This document shows, piece by piece, positions 1 to 10,015 of a stretch of 64,000 nucleotides of DNA (positions within the stretch are counted from its first letter, which is position 1; the number at the start of each line of letters is the position of its first letter). Below the pieces are notes generated by a model that saw only the letters and a program-made list of their open reading frames with translations, searched no databases and had not been told where the DNA came from. Made by a program: the position numbers and the translations under genes. Source of the DNA: Ottelia alismoides. Taxonomy: Eukaryota; Streptophyta; Magnoliopsida; Alismatales; Hydrocharitaceae. The stretch lies in contig JAZKJV010008274.1 in the NCBI GenBank assembly GCA_037367405.1, positions 62,001-126,000 on the forward strand. Direction: 5' to 3'.

Positions 1-512
1 TTTTGCATTTATTATAGACAACTAAACAAGAAGATCGTAAAGAACAAGTATCCTCTGCCAAGGATAGATGATCTCTTTAACCAGTTACAGGTTTCGACTA
101 TGTATTCCAAGATTGACTTAAGATCTGGATACCATCAGTTGAAGATAAAAGTTGCGGATATCCCCAAGACAGTCTTTCGAACTAGATATGGACATTATGA
201 ATTCTTAGTTATGCCTTTTGGACTGGCAAATGCCCCAGCATCTTTCATGTATCTCATGAATAGAGTATTCAAGGAGTTCTTAGATCACTTTGTAGTAGTC
301 TTTATTGATGATGTGCTTATTTACTCCAAGGATAAGTATCTGCATGAATACCATCTCAGGCGGGCACTTGAAACATTAAGGAAGAACAAGTTGTATGCTA
401 AATATAGCAAATGTGACTTCGGGCTATCTGAAGTATCTTTCTTAGGCCATGTTATTTCTGGGGAAGGTATATCAGTTGATCCTACAAAGGTTCATGCGGT
501 GATGAGTTGGAA
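1..512 (+). pseudogene. pol: Chromovirus reverse transcriptase, 5'-partial
   Basis: The frame is open from base 1, so the methionine at 100 is internal and not a start. It covers the RT palm. The first catalytic aspartate lies in [10 protein letters not shown], followed by [12 protein letters not shown] and the FIDDVLIYS box that holds the paired catalytic aspartates, then [11 protein letters not shown] of the connection region. This enzyme copies element RNA into cDNA inside the virus-like particle. Both aspartate motifs look intact. The frame is lost near 510, where the reading continues one frame over into RNase H, which indicates an indel. The N-terminal fingers are outside the window. 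Confidence 0.9.
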
Positions 513-1118
513 CGCCCGAAGACGGTCACAGAAATACGATCTTTTCTAGGTTTAGCCGGATATTATAGAAGATTCATGAAGGACTTTTCACGAATAGCAT
601 TGCCAATGACTAGACTAACTCAGAAGGAAGTCCCATTCTTATGGTCTCATACATGTGAAGCTAGTTTTCAGACACTGAAAGAATGCCTGACATCTGCACC
701 AATACTTACTCTACCCTCCGGGAGTGAAGAGTTTACAGTATACACTAACGCATCTAAACTAGGACTTGGGGCGATTCTTATGTAACATGGTAAGGTAGGT
801 GCGTATGCATCATGACAGCTCAGGCCACATGAAAAGAACTACCCAACACATGACCTTGAATTAGTTGTTGTAGTTTTTGCTTTAAAGATATGGAGACATT
901 ACCTCTATGGTATTACTTTTGAAATCTTCACTGATCATAAAAGCTTGAAATATCTATTTGATCAGAAGGAACTCAATATGAGACAGAGACGATGGCTAGA
1001 GTTGTTGAAAGACTACGACTGCACTATCTCCTACCACCCTGGTAAGGGGAACGTCGTAGCAGATGCCCTTAGTAGAAGAACTTATTCACCTAGTTTGGTG
1101 AGTGCTATCCACTTCTAG
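507..1118 (+). pseudogene. pol: Chromovirus RNase H region, with stops
   Basis: It continues the pol reading after the frameshift. [13 protein letters not shown] is the usual RT-RNase H connection. YTNASKLGLGAIL is the first RNase H block, where the expected catalytic Asp is Asn. TAA at 783 and TGA near 813 stand where this family has Gln and Arg codons, which fits C-to-T decay of CAA and CGA. The frame then reads on through [22 protein letters not shown] and [10 protein letters not shown], the canonical RNase H tail. RNase H degrades the RNA strand of the replication intermediate; this copy is dead. Confidence 0.88.
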
Positions 1119-1129
1119 GGTTTACTATC

Positions 1130-2105
1130 GACGTTAAGTGAATGAAAACCATTTGATAGTGTGTCGATACTATAACTATTCCTCACCGATACAAACCAGA
1201 GATCTGGGATAGAATAAAGAAAGGAAAGGAGGATGATCCAGTACTTAAAGACTTAAGACAACAACTTGAGAAGAATGAGATAGAGGGATTCCAGATATAA
1301 GATGGGTTACTATATAACCATCATAGAGTTTGTGTACCAAACACACCTGAACTAAGGAAAGACATCGTACGTGAAGCACACTGCTCAAGATTATCTATTC
1401 ATCCAGGAATTACAAAGATGTATAAGGATCTTCATTCATACTATTGGTGGCCGGGAATGAAGAAAGATGTACCCAAGCATACTCATGTTTCACTTGCCAG
1501 CAGGTAAAGGTTTCACACCAAAAGCCACCAGGATTATTGCAACCCCTCCCCATACCTGAATGGAAATGAGAAAGCATTTCCATGGACTTCGTTACTGGCT
1601 TACCTCAGACGACTGGTAGTAAAGATAGTATCTGGGTTATAATAGATCGTCTGACAAAGGTAGCACATTTTATTCCGATAAGCTTATCTTTCACTCCAGA
1701 CCAGCTTGCTGAGTTATATATTACACATGTGATTTGCCTCCATGGTATTCCGAAGGAAGTAGTTTCTGATCGAGATTCACGATTCACCTCACACTATTGG
1801 GAGAACTTCATGAAAGCCTTAGGTACACAACTATGCTTGAGTACAGCATATCATCCACAAACAGATGGTCAGTCAAAACGTACGATTCAGACACTAGATG
1901 ATATGCTACGAATGTGTGCCTTAGAATGGAAGGGATCATGGATTAAACATTTACCTCTTGCAGAATTCACATACAACAACAGCAACCATACAAGTATTAG
2001 CATGGCACCATTTGAAGACTTTATAGACGTAGGTGTACTACTCCTTTGTGCTGGCAAGAGGTCAGGATAAAGAACCTTTATGATTCAGATACACTGTAAG
2101 AGACA
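1130..2105 (+). pseudogene. pol: Chromovirus integrase, broken, catalytic Glu replaced
   Basis: Integrase inserts the cDNA into the host genome. The zinc-binding HHCC region is recognisable around 1370-1500 ([20 protein letters not shown]) but contains stops. The catalytic core is open at 1582-2070: MDFVTGLPQT carries the first Asp, VSDRDSRFTS the second, and TAYHPQTDGQSKRTIQT is the third block. The third block normally reads GQSERTIQ, so the DDE glutamate is a lysine (codon AAA near 1876). MAPFEDF, where the family continues into a conserved GPY-type segment, is followed by scrambled frame to about 2105. Confidence 0.88.
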
Positions 2106-2138
2106 CGGGAAGTTGTATAGCTTGCTCGAAAAAGACTA

Positions 2139-2621
2139 TTGACTACTCAAAGTCGCCAGAAAAGCTATAGTGATACATGGCGAAGAGACCTTGAGTTTGA
2201 GGTAGGTGACTTTATATTTCTCAAAGTATCACCTATGAAGGGAATTCAAAGGTTTAGTGTGCATGAGAAGTTAGCACCCAGGTTCGTGGGTCCCTTTGAA
2301 ATTATTCAGCAGATTGGAAAAGTTGTCTATAGACTTGCGCTTCCTCCACATCATTCGGCAATACATGATTTTTTTTATGTATCAAATCTGAGAAAGTATG
2401 TTAAGAATCCAGAGCATAAGATAAGTTACGATGATTTACATGTTGAGCCAGACTTGACATACCAAGAGTTACCTGTGCAAATACTTGACAGGGATATCAA
2501 GAAGTTGAGAAACAAAGAGGTGCCTCTAGTTAAAATATTATGGCGGAACCAAGAGTTTGAAGAAGCCACATGGGAACCTGAGGCGAAAATGAGAGAGAAA
2601 TACCCCTACTTATTTGAGTAA
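2139..2621 (+). pseudogene. pol: Integrase C-terminus with chromodomain
   Basis: This is an open 160-residue segment in a new frame. Residues 19-60 form the GPY/F-type integrase tail (FEVGDFIFLKVSPMKG, LAPRFVGPFEI). VPLVKILWRNQEFEEATWEP near residues 127-146 is the chromodomain core. It ends MREKYPYLFE followed by TAA at 2619-2621. In chromoviruses this domain targets integration to heterochromatin by binding histone marks. The methionine at 2139 is not a real start, because the segment is a continuation of pol after upstream frame damage. Confidence 0.9.
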
Positions 2622-2667
2622 TAACATTATGTATTGTATATCTTCTTTATAGATGAAATGGCGTTCA

Positions 2668-2762
2668 TTCTCTTTAAGGTTGTTATGGTTTCAATCCTCT
2701 TTAAGGTTGTTATGCCTGCATTTATAGTCTCGAGGACGACACTTTCTTTAAGGTTGTTATAA
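2668..2762 (+). repeat. Three copies of CTTTAAGGTTGTTAT at the polypurine tract position
   Basis: CTTTAAGGTTGTTAT occurs near 2672, 2699 and 2746, between the pol stop and the LTR. The last copy follows CGAGGACGAC, the sequence that typically precedes the polypurine tract in Tekay-type elements. Here the expected run of Gs is degraded. The repeat copies may be duplicates of the tract-LTR junction. Confidence 0.6.
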
Positions 2763-3253
2763 TTGTAAAGCCTTTAACTTGGCATATCTCGGATCCTATA
2801 TAATAAGATCCAGCTCATCAAGAGAAAACCAACGGAATTTTTTTGGTGTGAATCGGACTTCGTTTCAATTTGTTATGATTTTCGGAAGAAAGAGATGTAA
2901 GGAGGGTTAAGAAGTCATTAACCCATAATGATCGTCATTAAGACTAATAAAGTGTGATTAAAGAAACTAATGATGGATTGAAAACCGTTAATGATCATTA
3001 GCAACACTAATCAATAGTTAGCAAAAGATAAGTGTAAACCGCAAAAGTTAAATCGCGATTAGTGAAAGTTAATCACGATTAGTATTAATTAAGCGTCATT
3101 AGCGAATCTAGAATCATCTGGAATGTTCTAACTTAACCCCCAAGTTTGGGATAGGTTTTTTCCAAAACCATGGGCCAAAACCATGGGCTGCTAAACCATG
3201 GTAAAGGTCTAAACCAAGATTTTCTAACACTTGGTTAGTGGTTTTTTGGAGCC

Positions 3254-3261
3254 TATAAATA
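3254..3261 (+). promoter_or_regulatory. TATA box of chromovirus LTR
   Basis: TATAAATA lies in the context GCCTATAAATAGACC, about 500 bp into the LTR, ahead of a GC-rich leader (3300-3410). This is the expected place for the U3 promoter. Confidence 0.65.
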
Positions 3262-3514
3262 GACCCCCTACCCATTCATTCTCTAAGATTTCCACGACCA
3301 CCACCACCCCAAGGGCTAGTGTCGAGAGGTCGGGAGGAGGAGTGGGAGGCGAGGGAGGAGTGCTAGCGAAGCGCTGCAGGGAGAACGAGGAGGAGAAAGG
3401 TGTGATCCTCTCTTAGTCTGTTTCATAAGCTAGGATTTCAATTCATCCTCTTTTCTTCCAAGCTTTGTTCTTGATTCATCTTTCTTTCCGATTCATTTTC
3501 TATTGTGGTTCGAG

Positions 3515-3783
3515 GAGAAATCTGTGTGACACCCTACTTAGGTGCGGGCGGCTATGCACGTTAGTGAACCCAGTGATTCGTCACACATTCACTCATCTAA
3601 GACGCGTGGTGTTTACTGATTCTCCATCGCTTATGTTTCTATTCTTTCAACTATGCTTTTACAGTTATTTTTATGGAGAAATCTATGTAATACCCTACTT
3701 AGGTGCGGGCGGCCATGCACGTCAGTGAACCCTGTGATTCGTCACACATACACTCACCTAAGATGCGTGGTGTCTACCGATTC
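3515..3783 (+). repeat. Two tandem copies of a 161-bp unit in the chromovirus LTR
   Basis: The blocks at 3515-3622 and 3676-3783 start 161 bp apart and differ at only about ten positions. Both contain CCCTACTTAGGTGCGGGCGG and GTGATTCGTCACACA. The inner word GTGATTCGTCAC is a near palindrome. This is a local tandem duplication in the probable R/U5 region. Confidence 0.85.
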
Positions 3784-3848
3784 ATCATCTCTTGTTGTTT
3801 GAGTATATTCTTTCAGTTTTGTTGTTGTTTTCCTCACGATTGATTTTA

Positions 3849-3853
3849 TAGAG
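3849..3853. repeat. Target site duplication TAGAG, left of element A
   Basis: TAGAG directly precedes the TGATGAA terminus of element A and is repeated at 18527-18531, directly after its TTCATCA end. Confidence 0.88.
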
Positions 3854-5413
3854 TGATGAATCTCCATTTCATCACCTTTATTCTATCATTTTGTCCTTAA
3901 AAACCCCAGCAAATGCATGTAAATAGCATCAATTTGTGCATAATAACATTCATTATTTATGGTATTAAATGTACATAGAATAAGGTTTTTAATGCCAAAA
4001 TTATAGAATAAAGAGAAGAAAAGAAAAAAGAATAAAATATTGCAAATATTTTATGACCCGAACCCTGAGACCAATGCCAGCAGGGAATTGGTCGACAAGG
4101 AAAAAAGTAGGGGGAGATAAGGGCCAATTATACAATAAATACCTTAGTTATTAATTCATTCATTTATGCATTTTGACACCTATTTTGTATATAATTATTC
4201 ATTCATCAAATAAAGAAACTTTGTACATGAAAGTGGTAGATAATAATGTAAATAAAAATACAAAATTGAGTTTGTGTAAAAATGATATTCAGTGTACATT
4301 TTATACCCAGAATAAAAAGCCAAAATCTCAACTTCACAGACCCATATCTTGCAAATATAAACTCAAAATCACCCAAAATAACCTTTAATTGTATATAGCT
4401 TTTCAAAAACTATTTAATAAAATCGGTTTCATAATTTTTGGAGTTCATCTGTGAAAGTTAGGTTTTTGGCCCCCATTGTACAATCTACCTGAATAAAATA
4501 TTCAATTTATTCTTCATTCATTATTTCTATAAAATTATATTTTTAGAATTTTGTAAATAATGTATATAATACATGTACATATTGAAATTAAAAGAAAACC
4601 AAAAAGAATTTGTAAAATAAAATAAGTCTATGAAATACATAGACAAAATACCTATGCTATCTATATGTATATAAATAAAAAGGGATTTTATTCCTTTTTT
4701 ATCTATATTTTTATAATAATGTAAATATTACATATAAGTTATTAAAATACAAATCCTAAATAAAAACAAATAAAATACATTAAAAAAATAAAGTATATAT
4801 AAAATACAATTAAAATACCTATAAGTATACCTACATACAACATACACCTATTTGTTTAAATATGTAAATAAACTCATAAAAATTAAACAAAAATATATCT
4901 ACACTCACAAAAATAAGCTATAAATTTATAAAATATGAAAATAAAATAATAAAATAAAATGTACAAAATAAAAATAAAATACACAAAATACATGTAAATA
5001 CACGTATAAACACATTATTAAAATAAACGCATATTAAAATACATCAAAAAAATAAATAAAAATCATAAATAAATTCTACATTAATTAATAAACATTTTTT
5101 ATTTTATAAGCAAAATTTAATTAATTCATTTATTTTGTCTAATAATTGAGTCAAGTTCGGGCTAATGTGGACAAATCAGAGGCCACGGAATGTTGACCTC
5201 CGGTCAACTCCCCCTGCGCCTATGACTCCCGTCAGAAGCATCTTTTCCCCGAGATTCTTGCATTTTTCCCGCTCTATTCAGAGCTCCATCACCTTCGATC
5301 CCTTCACGGAATTTTCTCCCAGAAACATCATGAACCACGCCGTTCATTTGGATTGCATGTACATAGCTTGTACCGCCACCTATTAGCTGATCAATAAGGG
5401 CGCCCCGCTCATG

Positions 5414-5425
5414 TTTTTAAATAAC
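5414..5425 (+). promoter_or_regulatory. Candidate TATA element of A 5' LTR
   Basis: TTTTTAAATAAC followed by CTCC lies at the AT-to-GC transition of the LTR. The same sequence is at 16154-16165 in the 3' LTR. Its position matches clearer TATA boxes in the B and C LTRs. It is not a strict TATAAA. Confidence 0.4.
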
Positions 5426-6892
5426 TCCATCTCCCTCCTCCGATCTTTTCGGCCATTTCCCTAGCCCTAGAGCCCCAACCGTCGGCCAAGCGTGCATCCA
5501 GGTGACAACTGGAGGTCCCCTGATGGTTGTGGAAGCTCGCGGAGGAAGGAGATGCGCCCACGGCGGCGCTCCGGCAGTCGTCCTGCTCCCTGGAGTTTTT
5601 CAGGTATAAGAGCTGCGCATTTATGTTTCTTAGGTAGATTTTTATTTCTGCATTTCATTCCTGCATTTTATTTCGCATTTAGATCGTTAGTATAGCCTAG
5701 GTTAGCTAAATCGAAACCTCGACTGTGTTCCGACCGCCCTCTCCCGTCCATTTTCATACCCCTTCATTTCACTTCGCCCCAGGCACCCTCATGCCCCCAG
5801 AACCTCCTCGGATCTGGAAATCAGATCTCCTCCTTCCACCCTCCACCGGAGATCACCGCCCCACTCCACCATCCTTCATTTCATCACCAATAAGTGTCCC
5901 AGACCTTCGTTTTTCTTGGGCGAGTCAAGTTGCAGGTGCTGGGAGGCCAAAGGATCCCTGTTGTGGTCGATTTAGAATTCTTGCAGGTACCTAGGAGCCT
6001 CGTCCTTCACCGACTCCGCTGGACCGCTCCGGTCAGAGCGAGCCCCCAGGAAGCTTTTTGGACCTTCAATAGCCCGAGGAACCGTCGGATGTGCACACCA
6101 AGCCAGATCGAAGCTCGGGAGGCACGGGGTTCTTCCCTGTTCTTCCGAGCACCTTCAGAGCCGTCCGATCGTGGTCCCAGCCCAGATCAGAAGCCAGTCG
6201 TCCGATGAAGCTCTCCTTCGACCGTCAGATCAGCCCGGCTGATCTAATCTCAGCCCTCCATCGGCGAAGCGTCATCGGACGAGGAGAAGGCGACGCGTGT
6301 CAAGTGGGCGAAGCTCAACCGTAGGATCGCGCGCCTGAGCGGGTAAATTTCAGATATGTCCCCCACCTTTTTGTATTTATATTCTAATTCTGTAAATAAA
6401 CTTTCACGCTATAAATCAATTGTAATTTTTGCTGAAGGGACCCTGAAGTTTATAGAATTACAAATAGGTCCCTCCGTGCCTCACATGCAGTCCCACGTGA
6501 GGTGCGTGATTTTTGTACTATAGCCCTGGCGTGTTTTGTAAATTGTAATTTAGTTCCAAAAATTTAAATAAATATTTATTATGTTGGTATTTTTGCACAG
6601 AGACCCCTGTATTTATTTTATTTTCAAAAATACCCCTGCCAGGCTGTTTAATTTATATGTCTCTTATCTATTTATTAAAAAATACATATGTAGCTCCTAA
6701 AAATCCACAAAAATTAGGTTAGATGCTTCATGTAGTGTACCTTCACGCCACGTGTCCATTCTACATTTTTTGCATTTAAACTAATTATTAAAAATGAAAA
6801 AGGAGCCCCTTTTGTACTGTTTAAAAAAAATATAAAATACAAAAAAATTATAAAATGTTTTTGAAAAATTACAAAAAAAATTATATATGGTA

Positions 6893-6928
<36 letters not shown>

Positions 6929-7594
6929 GTACAAAAATGAAAAAGCCTAAAAATAAGAAAAAGAAAATTATAAAAATAATAAAACTCCAAAATCCAACAA
7001 AAAAATAGAAAAATCCTATAAAAATACCAAAAATATATTTTTCTCTTTTATAATTATCTATATGTTATTATTAATGTATTAAAACTAATTTGGGTAATTT
7101 TGGGAATTATTTTATATTTTTAAAACCCAAATTAGTTTCGGCTTATTTAATTAGTCCATATTAGGGACGTTTTTGAAATTAAAAATATATAAAAATTAGA
7201 AAAATTTCAGAAAAATAATTAAAAAAATAAAAATAAAAAAAATAAATATATATATATATATATATATTATGTAATATGTTTTAAGTATCTATATATATAT
7301 ATCCATATTTCATATTACTTCTCTCTCTCCTTATATATATATACCTATATTTATATAATTAAAATATAAAAAGAAAATAAAAAATATTAAATATAAATAC
7401 AAAATAAAAATTATAAAAACAAAAATAAAATAAAAAATTAATAATAATAAATAAAAACCCACAAAAACAATAAGAATTGGACATGATCATTGAATTGAAT
7501 AATTGTACAACCAAGTTCACCACATCCCCATTCGCCTCCCAGTGTTCGACCGCTACTTGTGCTTATACCTATACACACTTGCATGTACAGTTAT

Positions 7595-7600
7595 AATAAA
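7595..7600 (+). terminator. Candidate polyadenylation signal in A 5' LTR
   Basis: AATAAA lies in TTATAATAAATTTT. It is followed 40-60 bp later by a GT-rich stretch (GATTGTTGTGGGTTAATTGTTG), the arrangement expected of a poly(A) site. The same pattern recurs at 18375 and, in element C, at 46213. Confidence 0.5.
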
Positions 7601-7680
7601 TTTTAACTCCGCACATTTACTTTCATTGCTTGATTTGATTGTTGTGGGTTAATTGTTGATTAATTGAGGTTTCGTGAGCG

Positions 7681-7693
7681 GTCGCTCAGCGAC
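7681..7693 (+). promoter_or_regulatory. U5 hairpin GTCGC-TCA-GCGAC near the primer site
   Basis: This 5-bp stem with a 3-nt loop lies about 58 nt before the primer binding site. Equivalents are at 18461-18474 (GTCGACTCAGCGAC), 46299-46312 (GTCGCCTCAGCGAC) and, on the minus strand in B, 23851-23863. It is comparable in place to the U5 stem that positions the primer tRNA in other retroelements (inference). Confidence 0.5.
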
Positions 7694-7751
7694 ACTTTGA
7701 TCCCGCCTTGTGTGTACTACTTTAGACCCTTGCCAAACCTCAATTATGGAA

Positions 7752-7769
7752 TGGCACCGTTGCCGGGGA
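7752..7769 (+). promoter_or_regulatory. Primer binding site, tRNA-Asp type (element A)
   Basis: TGGCACCGTTGCCGGGGA matches the complement of the plant tRNA-Asp 3' end (TGGCGCCGTTGCCGGGGA) at 17 of 18 positions. This primer is typical of Athila elements. The site lies 1 nt after the LTR end. Confidence 0.88.
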
Positions 7770-10010
7770 GGCAATGGATTTTGTATGAATTTTGTGTGGT
7801 TTTTAATTCATTTATTTAATTCTTTGCTCATGTCCATTATATATTTATTTATTTGACTTCTTATTTTTATTGACATTATTTGATTGGCTGCTCTGACCCA
7901 TCTTCCTTCTTTGTCGTTGATGCGAGGGACCGCCAAGCAAAGGAGGACCTTCTAGGAGGACCTATGCACCCAAGCAAGGCAGAGTTGGCCCTTCTACGCC
8001 AGCCAACAGGAGAGAGAGCATCAATAGCAGATGAAGGAGAATTTTTGGATGGCAGTCTCATTTTATGCATTTTATTTTAATATGTATATTTATGTGAGAG
8101 AGTGACACTTGGATTGTAATAAAACAGGACTCTCATAGGTACACTCCGGTTCCCGAGGTCCGGTGGCCGAGGGATTGTTCCCTTGGGGGCCTCGATGGTT
8201 TTGATGCTTTTCCTTTTTTATTTTATTTTTATTATTTTGTGTGAATGAGCCCTTAGCCATAGGAATTGCTTGCTCGTAGAATTAGGTCCAAACACCTTAA
8301 TATATTTGCATGTACCTATAGTTCGCTTTGGACCTAGATCAAACTCTAAACAGTCGCCTCGCCATCTTCGAGCCTACGCGCCGCGAGCTCACCCTGCCAA
8401 GCGCTTCTCATGAACTCGATGTGTCGAGAGGAGGAGGGGTGAGCCTAGACCAGACTCATGGCTTAATGATCGGCGAGCGACTTGTGGTGCTTCACGATAA
8501 TAGCAATTTCTGAACCTAGGGTGATTTCTTCGGCTTGCATTTGCATATAGCTTAGGTTTCAAATTCTGTTATGCATCCCGCATGGAGAGAGATGGAGGCA
8601 CTGTAAGTCTTCTTACTTAGCATGCATCATCGATTTCCGACTTGCATGGCTTTTCCGATCTTCTCCCTCTGTTTTTGCCAACCTAGGATGCTTAATGAAA
8701 ATTGGAACCTCGATAGGCACATGCATTGAAAATACCCAAAAAAAGTGATAACCTAAATAAAATAGGGATTGTTAACTCTATTGGATCTAAAAATAAAACG
8801 AAATGGACTCCTTGTCTTGGGGAGCACAACCCCCTCATTGTATGCATTTTAAATTGCTCACGTACACACTAAGGAGTAGAGCCCAAATCCCATCAAGCCT
8901 CCTAATTGTCTGTACAACTTTGTGATTCTCACCTCACTCTAAAAATGAAAAGATAAATGACCGTCACCTGACGGTCTTCACTGTGTTGAGTAGGTGAATT
9001 GGGGGTTTGCCTTGTGTCTTGATTGTGACTTGGAGTCCATTATGCTTTTCTTTCATTATTAGAGTGGTAGGTCCCGTCCGTGTGAGTCATGCATTTTTTA
9101 TCTTTGAGTCTCTCTACCTCTCTTATACATATACCTCCTCATTTGCATCGAGTCTTGATATTGGCGCTTGAGCTCGATCATTTCTTCGCCAAGTCCTTAG
9201 TTTCCATCTTCTTCATCACCTTCCTCGTATCCACGGTACCATCCCCATCTTCTCCGGTTCGAGGAGAGCCTGCTCTTCGGACCACCATTTTGACGGTGTT
9301 CCCGCCCTGTGTGGAACACCCAATTTTGTCTATGTCTCGATCTTCTTGCCCGCCCTCCTCGTCCCCTCTGTTTCACTGTTCTATCACCGTGATATTGGCG
9401 CGCAAGCTCAATTAGCTTCTCCACTTCATTGTGTTACCCTTCTTATCCATCTTCCTTGTGTCCCCTGTATCACCTCTCCCTTTACCCGGGAATGTTGTGC
9501 ACATCGATAGCCCACATCAAGGATTCCATGATTACCTTGATTATCTGTGTAAGATGGGCCAATGATGTTGAGGATGCTGAGATTTGGTGGATTTGACTTT
9601 GGATACATGCGTACGAGCGTATTGAGGATTCTTTAGGTGTGATTCTTTATTGAGGAATTTTAGTTCTCGCACACCGGATTGAGGATGTGATATGATGCGA
9701 TGACTTGGTGATGATTTCATGAGTATTGATTGATCTATCTATTTTGAGGTTCCACCCATCTTGATTTTGAGGATTGAATGACTATTCTGACTTGGAGTTC
9801 CTGATAAAGGTGTGCGGATCCTGCATGATCTCTCATCTTCCTGATTGAACCATCCTTGATCTCCAGACTCTTTGCTCCACCCTGGCACTTAGAGGAGTCC
9901 TTCTGATATGTTGCGCCATCTCAGCCAGATTTGATTGACCTGAGGGATATCTTGTGAATGACCTGATTGTTTGCTCCCTCGCCTGATCTTATGCCCTCCG
10001 AATGATTAAT
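7770..10010 (+). other. Element A internal 5' noncoding region
   Basis: No protein is recognised here. The 20-mer GGCACTGTAAGTCTTCTTAC (8597-8616) is identical in element E (51508, 61221) and contains a GTAAGT splice-donor word. TGTTGAGTAGGTGAATTGGG at 8984-9003 is the block that precedes gag in elements B, C and E, but no gag follows here. Open frames at 7880-8080, 8328-8513 and 9089-9415 show no family resemblance and are not called genes. Confidence 0.6.
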
Positions 10011-10015
10011 GATTA

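Larger units (their letters stand above)
1..3853 (+). mobile_element. Tekay/Del-clade Ty3/gypsy chromovirus, 3' part (RT to start of 3' LTR)
   Basis: The order reverse transcriptase, RNase H, integrase, chromodomain, LTR is read directly on the plus strand. A C-terminal chromodomain after integrase is diagnostic of chromoviruses, and the wording of the RT and chromodomain regions fits the plant Tekay/Del clade. The 5' LTR, gag and protease lie left of the window. The coding part is a pseudogene: it has at least one frameshift near 510, in-frame stops at 783-785 and near 813, and further breaks in the integrase. Its 3' LTR is interrupted at 3853 by element A and resumes at 18532. Confidence 0.9.
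2755..3853 (+). repeat. Chromovirus 3' LTR, first segment
   Basis: The LTR probably begins at TGTTATAATTG (2755), just after the pol 3' UTR, and is cut at 3853 by element A. U3 is rich in short ATTAG/TTAAT words at 2915-3110 and has three AAACCATGG words at 3165-3200. A TATA box lies at 3254. No counterpart LTR is in the window, so the left boundary rests on its position relative to pol and is approximate. Small frames at 3231-3416 and 3465-3728 lie inside this LTR and are not genes. Confidence 0.7.
3854..7750 (+). repeat. 5' LTR of element A
   Basis: It aligns end to end with 14596-18526. It runs from the 21-bp palindromic start (3854-3874) through AT-rich U3 (to about 5160), a GC-rich block (5200-6335), a stretch with repeated short TTTGCA-CCCCTG-like words (6360-6660), a very AT-rich part with TA runs (6780-7480) and the conserved end. 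Its last bases are mutated (ATTATGGA where the 3' LTR has TTCATCA). It lacks about 36 bp present in the other copy near 16455-16495 and about 33 bp near 16810-16845. Small frames in the GC block are not conserved and are not called. Confidence 0.9.

Noticed and set aside
5725..6324. Open frames in the GC block of the element A 5' LTR, with similar frames at 16491-17134
   Set aside because: The two places are LTR copies, so similarity is expected. Insertions of about 33-36 bp and different frame breaks argue against coding.
6890..7300. (TA)n runs as possible origin or attachment sites
   Set aside because: Simple microsatellites in AT-rich LTR sequence; they differ in length between the two LTR copies.
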